Assembly: GCA_026770575.1 (NCBI GenBank)
Contig: MU657302.1
Span: forward strand, 74,312 to 94,008
Direction: 5' to 3'
DNA length: 19,697 bases
DNA from: Pelagophyceae sp. CCMP2097
Taxonomy: Eukaryota; Sar; Pelagophyceae
Part shown: one piece after another, positions 8,950 through 17,988 of the stretch
Layout: the number at the start of each line of letters is the position of its first letter
Position numbering within the stretch: position 1 is the stretch's first letter
Made by a program: the position numbers and the translations under genes
Notes under the pieces: generated by a model
Database searches by the model: none
The model's input: only the letters and a program-made list of their open reading frames with translations
Told to the model about the DNA's origin: nothing

Positions 8950-10277
8950 ATGAACATAGAAGTACTAAAAAAAATGATACAGAGGTTGAGATAATGAAAC
9001 AAACAGCCGATAGTTCACTTTAATATTATAATAATAATAAAAGAATTGAAAATGTGGATTGGATACATGATACGCAGTTGTTCCCGAGCCGAAGTTTTTT
9101 TTTATGGTTCTCGGAAGCCCTGGATCAGGAAAATCTACTTTTGTGATAAGTGTATTAATCGCAAAAAATGAAAAAAATAGAATATAATCTAATGTTTTGA
9201 TAAAATTATTCTGTTCATTCCTGAGTCTACATTGCATTCAATTATCGAAAACCCCTTCGAATCACTTCCAGAGGAACAAATATTCCACGAATACAATGAG
9301 GATTTTCTTGACTATATCTTGGAATCATGTGAACGCGACTTACTTGAATTATTGGACACATGCGTGTATATAGATGATGCGACGAGATCACTAAAATCTA
9401 ATGGGAAAATGATTTCCAAAATAAATAACTTGATATGTAAACATAGACATCTCAGATTGATAATTTTTTTATTTCTGCAAGATCAAACGCAATTGAGCTT
9501 ATCGGCTCGACAGTCCGTATCATGTGTTATAAATTTCAGTTGTGATAACGTGAAGCGTTTAAAATTGTTTCATGAGGAATTTCTCCCAGACATAACATTT
9601 AAAGAATATATGGAATTACAACCGTTGCTGTATAAAAAGAAGGAGGATTTTCTTGCCATTCGGTTGGATAAACCTACTGTATTTTTTCGCAACTTTGATA
9701 TGATTGAATTGAATACAGATGATAATATGACGATTGCAACTAAATACAACCATCGAGAACACATAAGCAGACACTTTCTAAATAACTTTTTAGACAAGAA
9801 ACAAGTACTTACGGTCACGACAATTATGTGCCATTTTATGCACTTCCATCTAATGATATAAACGAACCCAATATTCTACATACCCCCGATTCAATCATTG
9901 TAATGGATGAAAGTTCCAACGAACCGGATCAACAAAATAATACTAAAATAATAAATGATAAAGTGAATGAAAGTTCAGATGATACTGAAATAGTAAATAA
10001 TACAGTGAATGAAAGTTCAGATGATACAGAAATAATAAATATACCCAATTTTGAAGTTTCATTCAATTCAGAGAGCGCTTAGAAAAAAGTGACTTTAAAG
10101 AGATTATAACAATTATCCATCGAACTTGGCATCCTGAATGTCCCAAATTATAAATTAAAAGACAATTACATCCGAGACATAAATGAATTTATCGCCTCCA
10201 AAAAATCAATACAGACATTGATTCAAATAAAGGGGATAACTTTAAAACGGAAAGGAAAAGTTATTGAATCATTTTAA
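8950..10277 (+). pseudogene. A32/FtsK-like genome packaging ATPase (broken)
   Basis: The likely start is ATG 8950, 13-14 bases after a TTAAAA box. A shift in the A run at about 8967-8974, an in-frame TAA at 9021-9023, shifts near 9095-9105 and 9180-9200, and a shift near 9800 divide it. Walker A is GSPGSGKS at 9113-9136. Then come an ILFIPEST segment, an intact 9232-9861 stretch with NPFESLPEEQIFHEYNEDFL, the Walker B-like CVYIDDATRSL (about 9361-9393), and HRHLRLIIFLFLQDQ, which matches the RHxxxsxixxxQ sensor region of A32-type packaging ATPases. An Asp/Asn/Ser-rich tail with two 27-bp-type repeats ends at a TAG (10080-10082). The same frame goes on past this TAG and a TAA (10107) to 10277, with a possible C-terminal segment. 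The role is pumping the genome into the capsid. The ATPase call is firm; the extent of the C-terminus is not. Confidence 0.82.
9962..10036. repeat. In-gene direct repeat, NESSDDTEI units
   Basis: The sequence GTGAATGAAAGTTCAGATGA and its continuation occurs twice in tandem, 42 bases apart (first copies at about 9963 and 10005), encoding NESSDDTEI twice in the ATPase tail. One to two base changes separate the copies. Confidence 0.8.
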
Positions 10278-11207
10278 AACAAAATTAATTATACCATGCG
10301 AATTTTCCCCATGTAGTCTATCTATAAAAATATTTTTTTCATTCCTAAAATTGGTCAATAGCATTGCCGGGGAGGAAATTGGGTCAGTTATTACAGAAAA
10401 ATTAAACTGTGGGGGTTTATTCCCGTTCGTACTTTCAAAAATATTCATGGCATCTTTCATTCTTTCTTCAACTTGTATTAATTGGTTTGTTCCTGGGGAG
10501 TAATTAAATACACCCTTTATAATATCAAAATTCTCCTTTTTTCGACCCAACACCTGTGAGACTCGGCTGCCCAAAGAGTGTCCTGTTAAATAAATGTTTT
10601 TTCTAGGTATAATTCGTGTATATTTTTTAATTTTTTCTGACTTTCAATGAAACGTCCATCTTAGGACTCTTTTCCCAATAAATTGCTAAATCTGTCTTCA
10701 AATCACCAAGGCGAGTGGTATATCTGTACCTCGAAACCCTACATATAAATTGTCATTGTTTTTATCCAAATAAACTTTACTTCGTCGGTCACTGAGTTCT
10801 TTAATTTTATTAAGGTTGGCTGGTGTTTGATTCGAGTATGCGCTTAGCACCCGGTCCACTCCGCAGCGCAGTGCAGCGTAGCAGAGGTGTGGACCGGGGG
10901 TTTCCGGCTGCAGTCCACGCTGGTCCGAGGTCCCTCACGGCCACGCAGTGGACGCGGGGGTGTGCGGTACCCCGGGTGAATATATCTCTCTCCCTCGTTT
11001 TCCCGCCGTCGCTCCAGCTGACGGCGTGCGAAAACTTTTTAAGAGACCGGCGCCTCTTCAAAGCGCCGGACTGTGGCACAAGTAAAATCCCATGAGAGGA
11101 TCGAGAGGAGAGTAAGAGAGACACACGGGTCCCAATCGCCAAAGGACGGTGGGGGACGGAGTGCGGGAAATAGAAACGTCTGCTGTCGTTTTTCGTAGAT
11201 ATTCCAT
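10269..11207 (-). pseudogene. Class 3 lipase (alpha/beta hydrolase), minus strand, interrupted by a GC-rich insert
   Basis: Reading leftward from a possible ATG at 11207, the frame soon enters a GC-rich insert (about 10834-11182). Beyond it a segment with LYVGFRGT (FRGT at about 10725-10736) resumes, followed by shifts near 10710 and 10635, then GHSLG (10569-10583), the nucleophile elbow. The uninterrupted 10269-10574 part holds VITDPIS, the place of the catalytic Asp in lipase_3 proteins, and NSHGIINFV, the place of the catalytic His. So a complete Ser-Asp-His set can be seen. It is the only capsid-region gene on the minus strand. Its TGA stop overlaps the end of the plus-strand frame at 10275-10277 tail to tail. 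Class 3 lipases are known cargo of some Polinton-like viruses. A role in membrane breach or egress is inference. Confidence 0.78.
10834..11182. other. GC-rich insert of about 350 bp inside the lipase gene
   Basis: Base composition changes abruptly from AT-rich to strongly GC-rich and back, with a composition like the host flanks. It separates the lipase N-terminus from the FRGT segment. It contains an inverted pair, CCCGGTCCAC and GTGGACCGGG, near its left end. Open frames cross it on both strands, but none shows a domain. No target duplication or tail was found, so the type of insertion (SINE, other TE or host DNA) is unknown and the boundaries are good to about 10 bases. Confidence 0.65.
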
Positions 11208-11236
11208 GTAATTAATAAAATAATAAAATAATAAAA

Positions 11237-11253
11237 TTTAAAAAAAAAAGTAT
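11237..11253 (+). promoter_or_regulatory. TTTAAA box upstream of the penton-like gene, in a divergent promoter region
   Basis: TTTAAA at 11237-11242 lies 11 bases before ATG 11254. The AATAATAAAATAATAAAAT stretch between 11207 and 11240 separates the divergent lipase and penton-like starts, so this 46-base gap is a likely two-way promoter. Confidence 0.45.
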
Positions 11254-12025
11254 ATGGATTCCAAAAATAAGTATTTGAATTCTACAGATGGCTATCTTTC
11301 AACTGACAGTACCAGATTCAAACTAAATTCGAACATAGTCATCCCGAATGGAAATACCGCTTTCATATATTTAAAGGAGTTTTCTTGTAAGAAATCCATT
11401 TTTAATATTCATGAGAATGTTCGACTTGATTACACCCTTTTTTTCGAATGACCACAAAGTTACCAAATTTTTCACTATCAATAAAGGATTTTAAAGCAGC
11501 GAAGATTTTGTCTTCGAATTGGATAGAGCATTTCAATTAAATGAAGACAGTAGTAGTTTGACAATTGCATTTGATAAATTAAATCTCAGGTACACCATTT
11601 AAGAACGTGGGACTCATAATAAAATTATTGGATTCGAATTGTTAGAAAGTAAGGTTTTAGATCTTATGAATATAAAACATGGTTCTTATCAGTCTACCGT
11701 TTCCAGTTATACATGTACTGATTTAAATCAAAATATACACAATATACATTTATGTGTTAAAGAAGTCAATTCCTTCGAAAGAACAAGTGATGTATCAAGC
11801 CAAATCGCATCTCGTGTTGCGACAATTCCCATTCTGAATAATTTTGGTTCATACATATACTTCGATTGCTTGACCACACCGAATCGAGTTAAAATTTCCA
11901 ACAGATTGCTGTCCAGCATTTCAATTTCATTACTGTTAGACAATGGAACCAAATATGTTCCGGATTATTTTACATGTAGTTTTACAGTTGAATTTGTAGC
12001 CGAGAAACGAGAGGAAATAATTTGA
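11254..12025 (+). pseudogene. Penton-like minor capsid protein (broken)
   Basis: ATG 11254 opens 65 codons (LNSTDGYLSTDSTRFKLNSN, then IVIPNGNTAFIYLKEFS, KKSIFNI). The reading shifts to another frame between about 11450 and 11498, runs through an in-frame TAA at 11600-11602 and continues to a TGA at 12023. The late part has ATIPILNNFGSYIYF and a basic-hydrophobic run ending ISISLLLDNG. This pattern, an N-terminal beta-strand-rich IPxxxxxYIxLxE-type segment and a C-terminal IPxxxxGxxIxF then IxxIxIxLLDxxG, is what I know from the penton/minor capsid proteins of Polinton-like viruses and virophages. It is expected to be a single jelly roll occupying the capsid vertices. It sits immediately upstream of the other virion genes, as usual in this group. 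The call rests on pattern memory, not alignment. Confidence 0.62.
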
Positions 12026-12182
12026 TAATATCGTTAATGGTCTTTCAAAAACATTTGAAGGTGTAAACCAAGTAGACAACGGTTTTCGTGGGGGAAGCGG
12101 CAATCCGGAATATGCAGGGCTTCCTTGTCATTTTCCAAAACAATCAGACATGTCCAAAAAAAGGGGCACATACAAATCTTAA
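12024..12182 (+). CDS. Small hypothetical virion-region protein, start codon unclear
   Basis: An open frame of about 52 codons beginning at the penton-like gene's stop (DNIVNGLSKTFEGVN at its start) and ending at a TAA at 12180. It is Gly/Asn-rich in the middle and basic at the end (SKKRGTYKS). There is no ATG at the start; the bases TTTGATAAT may be a decayed ATG start. No family is recognised. It could instead be the first part of the next gene. Confidence 0.4.
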   Translation, partial: DNIVNGLSKTFEGVNQVDNGFRGGSGNPEYAGLPCHFPKQSDMSKKRGTYKS

Positions 12183-12194
12183 AATCTATACTTA

Positions 12195-12586
12195 ATGACG
12201 AATAAAAATAAACATCAACATACAAATCTTGAAACCTTTGTTTCGCCCGGACGCACGTACCAAATCAACCTAGTTACACAGCAAGAATTTTTGACAAATA
12301 AGACAGGCAAAAATAGTAGCAAATCAAATAAAAAAACACACAGGTGTCTTAAATTATAAAAATGAAAAAAAAATCAATGATGTCACGAGTGCGTTAATAA
12401 GCGGCAGCAACTTAATGATGGGATATTCAACAGCAATCGGTTTCCTACAACCAGAATTAATTCCGGAGGCTTTGCCTATTGATGAAACAAATTTCCAATA
12501 TTTTAAAGGGGTCTGAAAAAACTGTCAATAAAATAAAAAAAGGAAGGTATACAAAATTTAAAACCAAAAGACTTCAAGAAAATTAA
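12195..12586 (+). pseudogene. Small virion-region protein(s) with hydrophobic segment, two frameshifts
   Basis: ATG 12195 opens a 54-codon frame (to TAA 12357). The neighbouring frame from about 12301 carries INDVTSALISGSN, then a hydrophobic LMMGYSTAIGFLQPELIPEA (about 12412-12471), up to a TGA at 12514. A third frame from ATG 12482 gives 34 codons of basic sequence ending KFKTKRLQEN. Each hand-over occurs where the two frames overlap, so one decayed gene of about 130 codons is the simplest reading. A hydrophobic segment followed by a basic tail recalls small membrane-active or core virion proteins, but this is inference. No family is recognised. Confidence 0.42.
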
Positions 12587-12610
12587 AAAAAAACATACCA
12601 TTTGATTTAG

Positions 12611-12630
12611 TTTAAAATTTTAATCTTTGT
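12611..12630 (+). promoter_or_regulatory. TTTAAA box upstream of the major capsid gene
   Basis: TTTAAA at 12611-12616, 14 bases before ATG 12631, inside an AT-rich gap. The geometry is the same as for the small genes at 7297 and 7539. Confidence 0.45.
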
Positions 12631-13935
12631 ATGAGTATGAACGACATAAAAATGAGCATGTCCGATAGATTTTTATCAAAAAACATGAGTGACAGCCTTA
12701 TGGCACAGTCGTTTATAATTCGACAAACGCCACAAAATATTGGTTCAGCCTTCAAATGCGGTGATGTTGTAAGGTTTAATATTGGCGGGCTTTTTATCAA
12801 ATCAGTACCTTGATCCTCGTGCATCATTTTTACGCATGAAGGTTAAAAATACAACCGAAATTCAGTACTGCGCCTCTGCTGCGGGTATTTTTTCAGGTTT
12901 AAAATCCATTGATTTAACGCAATCAGGCACGACTTTATCTTCTTATAGAATGTATGGCGTCAAACGCTCCCTCGTCGAAAAACGCCGGCAAACTGTAACT
13001 TCTTATGACGGTATTGGAACTATGTCTGGAATGCTTTATGGCGATTTAATAAATGACAATTCGGGGGATGTGCCCAGACCTATAAAAGGACAACGTGGTA
13101 TGACAATTGGCAGGGGGGAATCGTTTGTTTTCTCCGATCCGGTTTCTAATCATGCAAGTCTTTTTAATTACAAAAAAATGATTTCATCGTATAGTAGCAG
13201 TCCCCTCGAATTATCGTACACATTGGGTTCACTAAATTATTCCGTTTTTTTTCACGATCAAAAACAGGAAAGTCTGCCGTCGAATGCTCTCGAATTTTCG
13301 GACATCGAATTAGTTTTAACCATAGTTCAATTAAATGAAGCAACAAATTCACAAATTCTTGAAATGCAAAATGGTTAATTCTTGGTAGAAACAAAATCTA
13401 TATATCCACAGGTTATTTAGTTTCCGCGAACCCAGGAAACCACTCGATAAATCTTGGTCTATCTGTACGTAGTTTGATGAACTTTTCTCTGGTCCAATCC
13501 CCCAAATCAAATGAGAACGGTTCAATAATTACAAATGTGATGCACCACGATATAAACAACTGTTTCATTCGAAACCATTTGAAAGCCTATGCACTCAGTA
13601 TCAATGGAAGTCTTGTAGAAGCTCCACGAATGGTGCGATGCGATGCTGCGGAATCTATGTGTATGTCTTTGATAGCAGCAGGCCAATTGGGCGATACGTA
13701 TAACACCCCGCTCGCATTATCGACTGAATTTTTTGAAGTCGATTCCTATGACCAACAAGGTGTGGGAACTATTGTGGGGTCTTTTGTCGGAGATTTAAAT
13801 TTATGTACCTACAAAGAAAAAGAAGAAGACGTTTGTTCCGGTAAAAATACATATGCCTCTACAACCAATTTAACTCTAGAATATGGCTCCGGGGCACAAG
13901 CTTCACAAAATTTATGTGTTATAATAGAATTTTAA
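12631..13935 (+). pseudogene. Major capsid protein, double jelly-roll type (two frameshifts)
   Basis: ATG 12631 opens the first frame up to about 12780. The reading moves to a second frame at about 12782-12800 and runs to a TAA at 13376, then moves back at about 13363-13380 and runs to a TAA at 13933. Total length is about 434 codons, within the range of Polinton-like virus MCPs. Pattern matches include GDVVRFNIG, YLDPRASFLRMKVKN (early strand of jelly roll 1), a LNYSVFFHDQKQESLPSNAL then IELVLTI block closing the first roll, LGLSVRSLMNFSLV opening the second, LKAYALSINGSLVEAPRM (an inward-facing strand with an NG turn and a P pair), and a final SASxNLxLE-type strand pair ending NLCVIIEF. It forms the pseudo-hexagonal capsomers. 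Both breaks are simple shifts, so the protein was whole until recently. The MCP call is from pattern knowledge; a structural model would settle it. Confidence 0.72.
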
Positions 13936-14029
13936 CAGGTATGTGTGCTTGATATGGCTGGAAGTGGGCTGTGGTCAGTTGTACAATAAAAAAATTAAAA
14001 ATAATATAAAAAATAAAAATATTATTATA
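13936..14029. promoter_or_regulatory. AT-rich gap before fibre gene 1
   Basis: A 94-base gap that becomes almost pure A/T from about 13985. No TTTAAA is present; ATAATATAAAAAATAAAAAT precedes the ATG at 14030. It may be a weaker or different promoter class. Confidence 0.3.
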
Positions 14030-15489
14030 ATGAACACTCGCAGTATTTTAAAAATTATGACAATACAATTTTAATCGCGGGGAACAATATACAAATTATA
14101 GAAAATATAATCAGTTTTGTAACTGACGAAAATATTAATTTAGATATTCAAAAAATAAAAAATGATATTCTTTATGAAGTCGATACTAAAATTTTAAACG
14201 TCGAACAATTAGTTTCAGGTAGAGGAATAGACATCACAGAACACATAATCTCATTAGACGATTCATACATAAATACGGACGTAATAGACAGCAAATATTA
14301 TACAAAGGAAATCGTTGACAATAAAATTCAATCGAAAAACTCTTCTGTACAGATGATACGAAATGAGATTGGCGCGATGTCGAATAGACTTTCCTCGGGG
14401 ATTAACTATTTCCCTGAAACGAATTTGCTTACAACAAACGGATTGAGTGGAATTCAGAAAACAAATAATGGATTTCTATTTAAAAACCAACAAGATTATA
14501 CCGCACACACTGTCAATTTTTGTGAAGAATTTGTTTTTTCGAATAATTCCCAAGCAAACCTATCTGAAATTTCGCTAAATCCATCATTGTTTAGAAATGA
14601 ACTCAATGAAATTAAAGATACAATTAACGACAACGATGAGACTATAAGGGAACTGTTATCCAGGTTATTCAACAAGGGGAAGAATTAGCGACGAATTTAG
14701 TTGATACCATTAAAACGAATTTTAAAAATGAAATCAATCTCGTAAAAATCGCAATGAATTCTAATCAAACAAATACAACAGTCGAAACAAACAGAGTGCT
14801 TGATGAGTTGAATATTTTTAAGAATATCACCAATATAGAAACAGATAATATTTAAAATATTCGACTGCCGTTACACGCATTGAAATCAAAAATCTTACAA
14901 TCTGAAGCCATTTTTACAAACGCATTAGATTTAGAAAGACAAAGAGCAATCAATAGCAGCTAAAAATAATATATCTAATCAATTTCCATCGACACTTCCG
15001 ACATTCATTTTAACAGCCGAGTCTTTTCGCTTCGGTAATGATTCTTCTGGAAACTATTCATCGGAAAGTGATTATAGTTTTTTTGATGTAAAAAAAACAC
15101 AAATAATAAGTAACCATACCAATATTGACCCTTTGTTTGAAAATATCATGTGGTCGGAAATAAAAATCCCAAATAGTAGTACCTTTGAAGCACGAATGGA
15201 ATCAGGATTAGGACTGTGTTGCGTTGGATTTAGTAGCGTTACTCCCGACAGATGGATGCGGGATAAAAGTTTATCAATTGAAGAAAATGGACAATTAGAA
15301 ACAGAACATGAAGTGATACTGTTTACAAACCGTCACATGTACAGTCCAAATCCGAATAAAAGTGTTGGTGCTCCGCGTCATATTAAACAGGACTTTTTTT
15401 ATCCTGCCGGTCGGAACATTATACAAGCCAAGTTGTTGGGCGGGACTACCACCTCAATCATAAAAAATCAAATTTTTCGCCAGTGTTAG
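14030..15489 (+). pseudogene. Fibre-like protein 1 (broken)
   Basis: ATG 14030 begins the reading, which shifts within an A5 run near 14050 to a frame open to 14688. It passes to another frame at about 14661, runs through an in-frame TAA at 14853-14855 to about 14961, then returns to the first frame, open to a TAG at 15487. The N-terminal region carries the repeat GRGIDITEHIISLDDSY followed by SKYYTKEIVDNKI, the YYTKxEVDxKI pattern familiar from trimeric phage and viral fibre shafts. A middle block (SGINYF to EISLNPSLF) is also found in the neighbouring gene. A long Asn/Glu/Lys-rich stretch (14661-14960) is likely coiled coil. The C-terminal part from about 14980 (LPTFILTAESFRFGND onward) has no recognised family and would be the knob or receptor-binding end. 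Confidence 0.65.
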
Positions 15490-15501
15490 GAACTTATAAA
15501 A

Positions 15502-17427
15502 ATGAATCAAATTGGTATTTTTTTTAAATATAAAAGGGGGGAAGCGTACATTTGAAACCAAATTCTTTCAGCCTGCGGATAATGAAACAGAGTTATTTAA
15601 GTTGATTCAAACAAAAAATATAGAGTCGATATATGATTTAGATTCTAAAATAATTGAAAACAAAAAAGACATGACAAATAATATATTACCACAGTATACA
15701 TTAAAGTCCGAGTTGATAGACGCCAACCCTATTAGAATTGGGGAAAATTTAACAACAAATGCCTCGAACTCTATTGTAATCGGTATGAATTCCACGTGTA
15801 TTTACGACAACGCCACTGTAATCGGGAACAATATAACCACAGAAAGAAGTGATTCATTCTATATTTCAAATCTACGAGCCGAACAGACTTCATCAATGTT
15901 ATACTATGACAATGCCACTGAGGAAATTACCTTCGGAGATTTATTATCCAGAGGGAAAAGCATGGACTACCCCAAGGAGAGCAGGGCATTCAGGGCGTTC
16001 GTGGAGTCCAGGGTATACAAGGCTTTCCTGGAAAGGACGCGGTGCCTTACACATTTCAATGCGGATTCAGTTTGATAGATAACGAAATTTCTTTAAATAA
16101 AAATATTCTAACAGATACAGAGATTGGTGAGAAATATTACGATAAACTAAATATTGACGAAAAACTGGCATCATTTCAAAATATCACAACATCCAGGATT
16201 GATAATATAGTTTCAATTACAGACAATTTTTATGACTCTATACAAACTGCCGACATATATTACAATAAGAACGAGGTAAATGATAGATTTGATGAAATTC
16301 CTCGATATTCGTATGGTCGCGGTTTATTTCAATCAAACACTTATTTGATAAGCATCGATGATGATTTCAATAATAAAATAGAAAATGAACAATTTTATAA
16401 CAACAAAACAGAAATAAATGAAAAATTGAAAATAAAGGCAAACGTGTTGACCGTCGCAAGAGGACTTGATTTCATAAATAATGTTCTATCATTGAAATCG
16501 GACATATTGACCGATAAACAACTTGAAGAAAAATATTACGATAAGCAAACAGTCGACACAAAAATTTTACAAAACAGTAATATTTCACAGATTCGCAATG
16601 AATTCGAAAGAGCAGTGTCTTCGCCAAACAGTGGAATACGATATGACGAAGGCAGTGCAACCCTTAACATAAATGCTTTGACGGAAGTTCGTAAATTAAA
16701 CGACGGAATTTCTTTCCGGAATACATCTGGGTTCGATTCGTTTTCATTTAGATTTTCATCTGATTTTTCTTTTACCAGCCCGTTGTCAACTCTGAGTCAG
16801 ATTGAATTAAACCCTGTCAGTTTTTATAATATAACACAGACTCGTGATAAAATTATTGAAGAAATTGGAAGTATCATCGGAAAAGATTCAATTCTGAAAA
16901 CAGTTAAAAATTTCTTTTTACGAGATTCGAATGCCTTCAAAGTGGTTGGTGGCGTTCTAAGTAACATTTCGAAATCATCGATGAAAGCATATCAAAATGG
17001 CACAGAGTTTCGAACAGTTACGTCCTCTATTGAAGCATTCAATTTATTTTTTGATACGAATTCTTTTAATATTTAAAGTGGAATTAAAGACAATGTTAAA
17101 AATGTTACAATTTCTAACAAAAAGAAAATAAAAGTAGTTGCTGCTGGTAGGAGGAGTGTTACTCGCGACGCTAATAATCGAAGAGTTTTGACACAATTTG
17201 ACGGTAGATTCAATAGAGATACAAATTTAAATGTCGAATGGTTGGACCGTGGAAGTATTCAGGGGCAACCTCGTCAAAGATTCGTTTTTAAAAACAATCT
17301 ACAATCAGAAAATTATCAAGTTCACTTTACGCCGCGCAATATCTTCATGGACCATAGGAGGACACAGCATGTTTCAATAGAAGCGCAATCCTCTTCTTAC
17401 TTCGAGATAGAATTGAAAAAATTATAA
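15502..17427 (+). pseudogene. Fibre-like protein 2 with tail-spike motif and collagen-like segment (broken)
   Basis: ATG 15502 lies 12 bases after the previous stop. The reading shifts at a G6 run near 15535, runs to about 15950, shifts again near 15955, and is then open to 17427 apart from a TAA at 17074-17076. The first part contains NPIRIGENL then SIVIGMNST and TVIGNN, spaced IG turns of a trimeric beta-helix, then SFYISNLRAEQTSSMLYYDN, the fYVxxIR-LYYn motif seen next to spike domains in large DNA viruses. Seven Gly-X-Y triplets follow (glycine codons every 9 bases from 15976 to 16030). Three shaft repeats of the ISL-ILTD-KYYDK-VDxKI type occupy 16040-16570. A block shared with fibre 1 (IELNPVSF) follows, and after the TAA a C-terminal beta-rich end (17077-17427). 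Likely a trimeric attachment fibre. Confidence 0.68.
15976..16035 (+). repeat. Collagen-like (Gly-X-Y)7 stretch inside fibre 2
   Basis: In the frame of the downstream fibre ORF, glycine codons fall at 15976, 15985, 15994, 16003, 16012, 16021 and 16030, giving GEQGIQGVRGVQGIQGFPGK. A further Gly at 15964 is out of register by one residue. Base composition here is richer in G than the surrounding gene. Short collagen-like segments serve as trimer-forming linkers in viral fibres. Confidence 0.85.
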
Positions 17428-17456
17428 TTTTGATGAAGGCATGGATGTTTCAGTAG

Positions 17457-17729
17457 TTGTATATATGGAACTTTGATTTTTTTTATTATATACATTATGT
17501 TAAAGTTTATCGTGAGAATCTTAAAAAGTATTTAATCAAAGTTTTAGGCACTGACAAAATTAGAAATGAATTAATTACTGCGAAAAATACTCACGAGGAC
17601 ATTCCTATGATTGATGAAGCTGCGGAACACTCTGTTTATTTGGCTATCTTTGACATATTTGAAAAATTCTTATTAATCAGTGATGTTTATTGTTATATTT
17701 TTTCTTTATTCTCTTTATTTTTAATTTAG
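17457..17729 (+). CDS. Hypothetical protein, possible C-terminal membrane segment
   Basis: The frame is open to a TAG at 17727. The region from about 17505 (VYRENLKKYLIKVLGTDKIR) is charged and helix-like, followed by NTHEDIPMIDEAAEHSVYLA and a strongly hydrophobic end (YCYIFSLFSLFLI). A plausible original start is the ATG at 17495, in another frame by one base, after TATATACATT; the start used in this frame is therefore uncertain. No family is recognised. It is the last plus-strand gene before the right TIR and its 3' end overlaps the opposing ORF. Confidence 0.4.
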   Translation: MYIWNFDFFYYIHYVKVYRENLKKYLIKVLGTDKIRNELITAKNTHEDIPMIDEAAEHSVYLAIFDIFEKFLLISDVYCYIFSLFSLFLI

Positions 17730-17988
17730 TAATTTTGATATTGAACTTCGAGGGGCGTAAGGTTTTTGTCACCGTGTCGCGCCCTTTCAAATAATAATAT
17801 AATAATTGACGTGACGTGATAGGGTTTTCTGTACAACGAACTATATCGATATGTGATTTATAGTTTTTATCCATACATAGAGTACCATCTTCATTATTCA
17901 TCCGTATATTCCAACGTTTTTTTTTAAGCTTTCGCTCTTTTCGCTCAATACAATCTTTTTGTAATATTGTTGAATTGATTGTATTCAT
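17677..17988 (-). CDS. Hypothetical basic protein transcribed inward from the right end
   Basis: A 103-residue minus-strand ORF starting with ATG at 17988, 52 bases inside the right TIR. TTTAAA at 18009-18014 lies 20 bases upstream with ATATATA next to the ATG, the same layout as the plus-strand genes. It is highly basic (KERKLKKKRWNIRM near residue 20 and KITKLKIKRIKKK at the end) with a KDCIERKE start and a DIVRCTENP segment. The inward position at an element end recalls early or recombination genes, but no integrase or other domain is visible. No family is recognised. Confidence 0.48.
   Translation of the reverse strand: MNTINSTILQKDCIERKERKLKKKRWNIRMNNEDGTLCMDKNYKSHIDIVRCTENPITSRQLLYYYLKGRDTVTKTLRPSKFNIKITKLKIKRIKKKYNNKHH

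Noticed and set aside
10810..11142. An 110-codon minus-strand ORF in the GC-rich insert
   Set aside because: It is an open frame caused by high GC, has no domain and runs across the insert border into lipase sequence.
4813..17076. An altered genetic code (TAA/TAG as Gln, or TGA as Trp)
   Set aside because: All three stop codons occur in frame and all three also end genes, and TGA is a true-looking stop at 7722-7724 and in the lipase. Gln is written CAA/CAG throughout and Trp TGG throughout, with about one stop per several hundred bases. Frameshifts are as common as stops. Decay explains this better.
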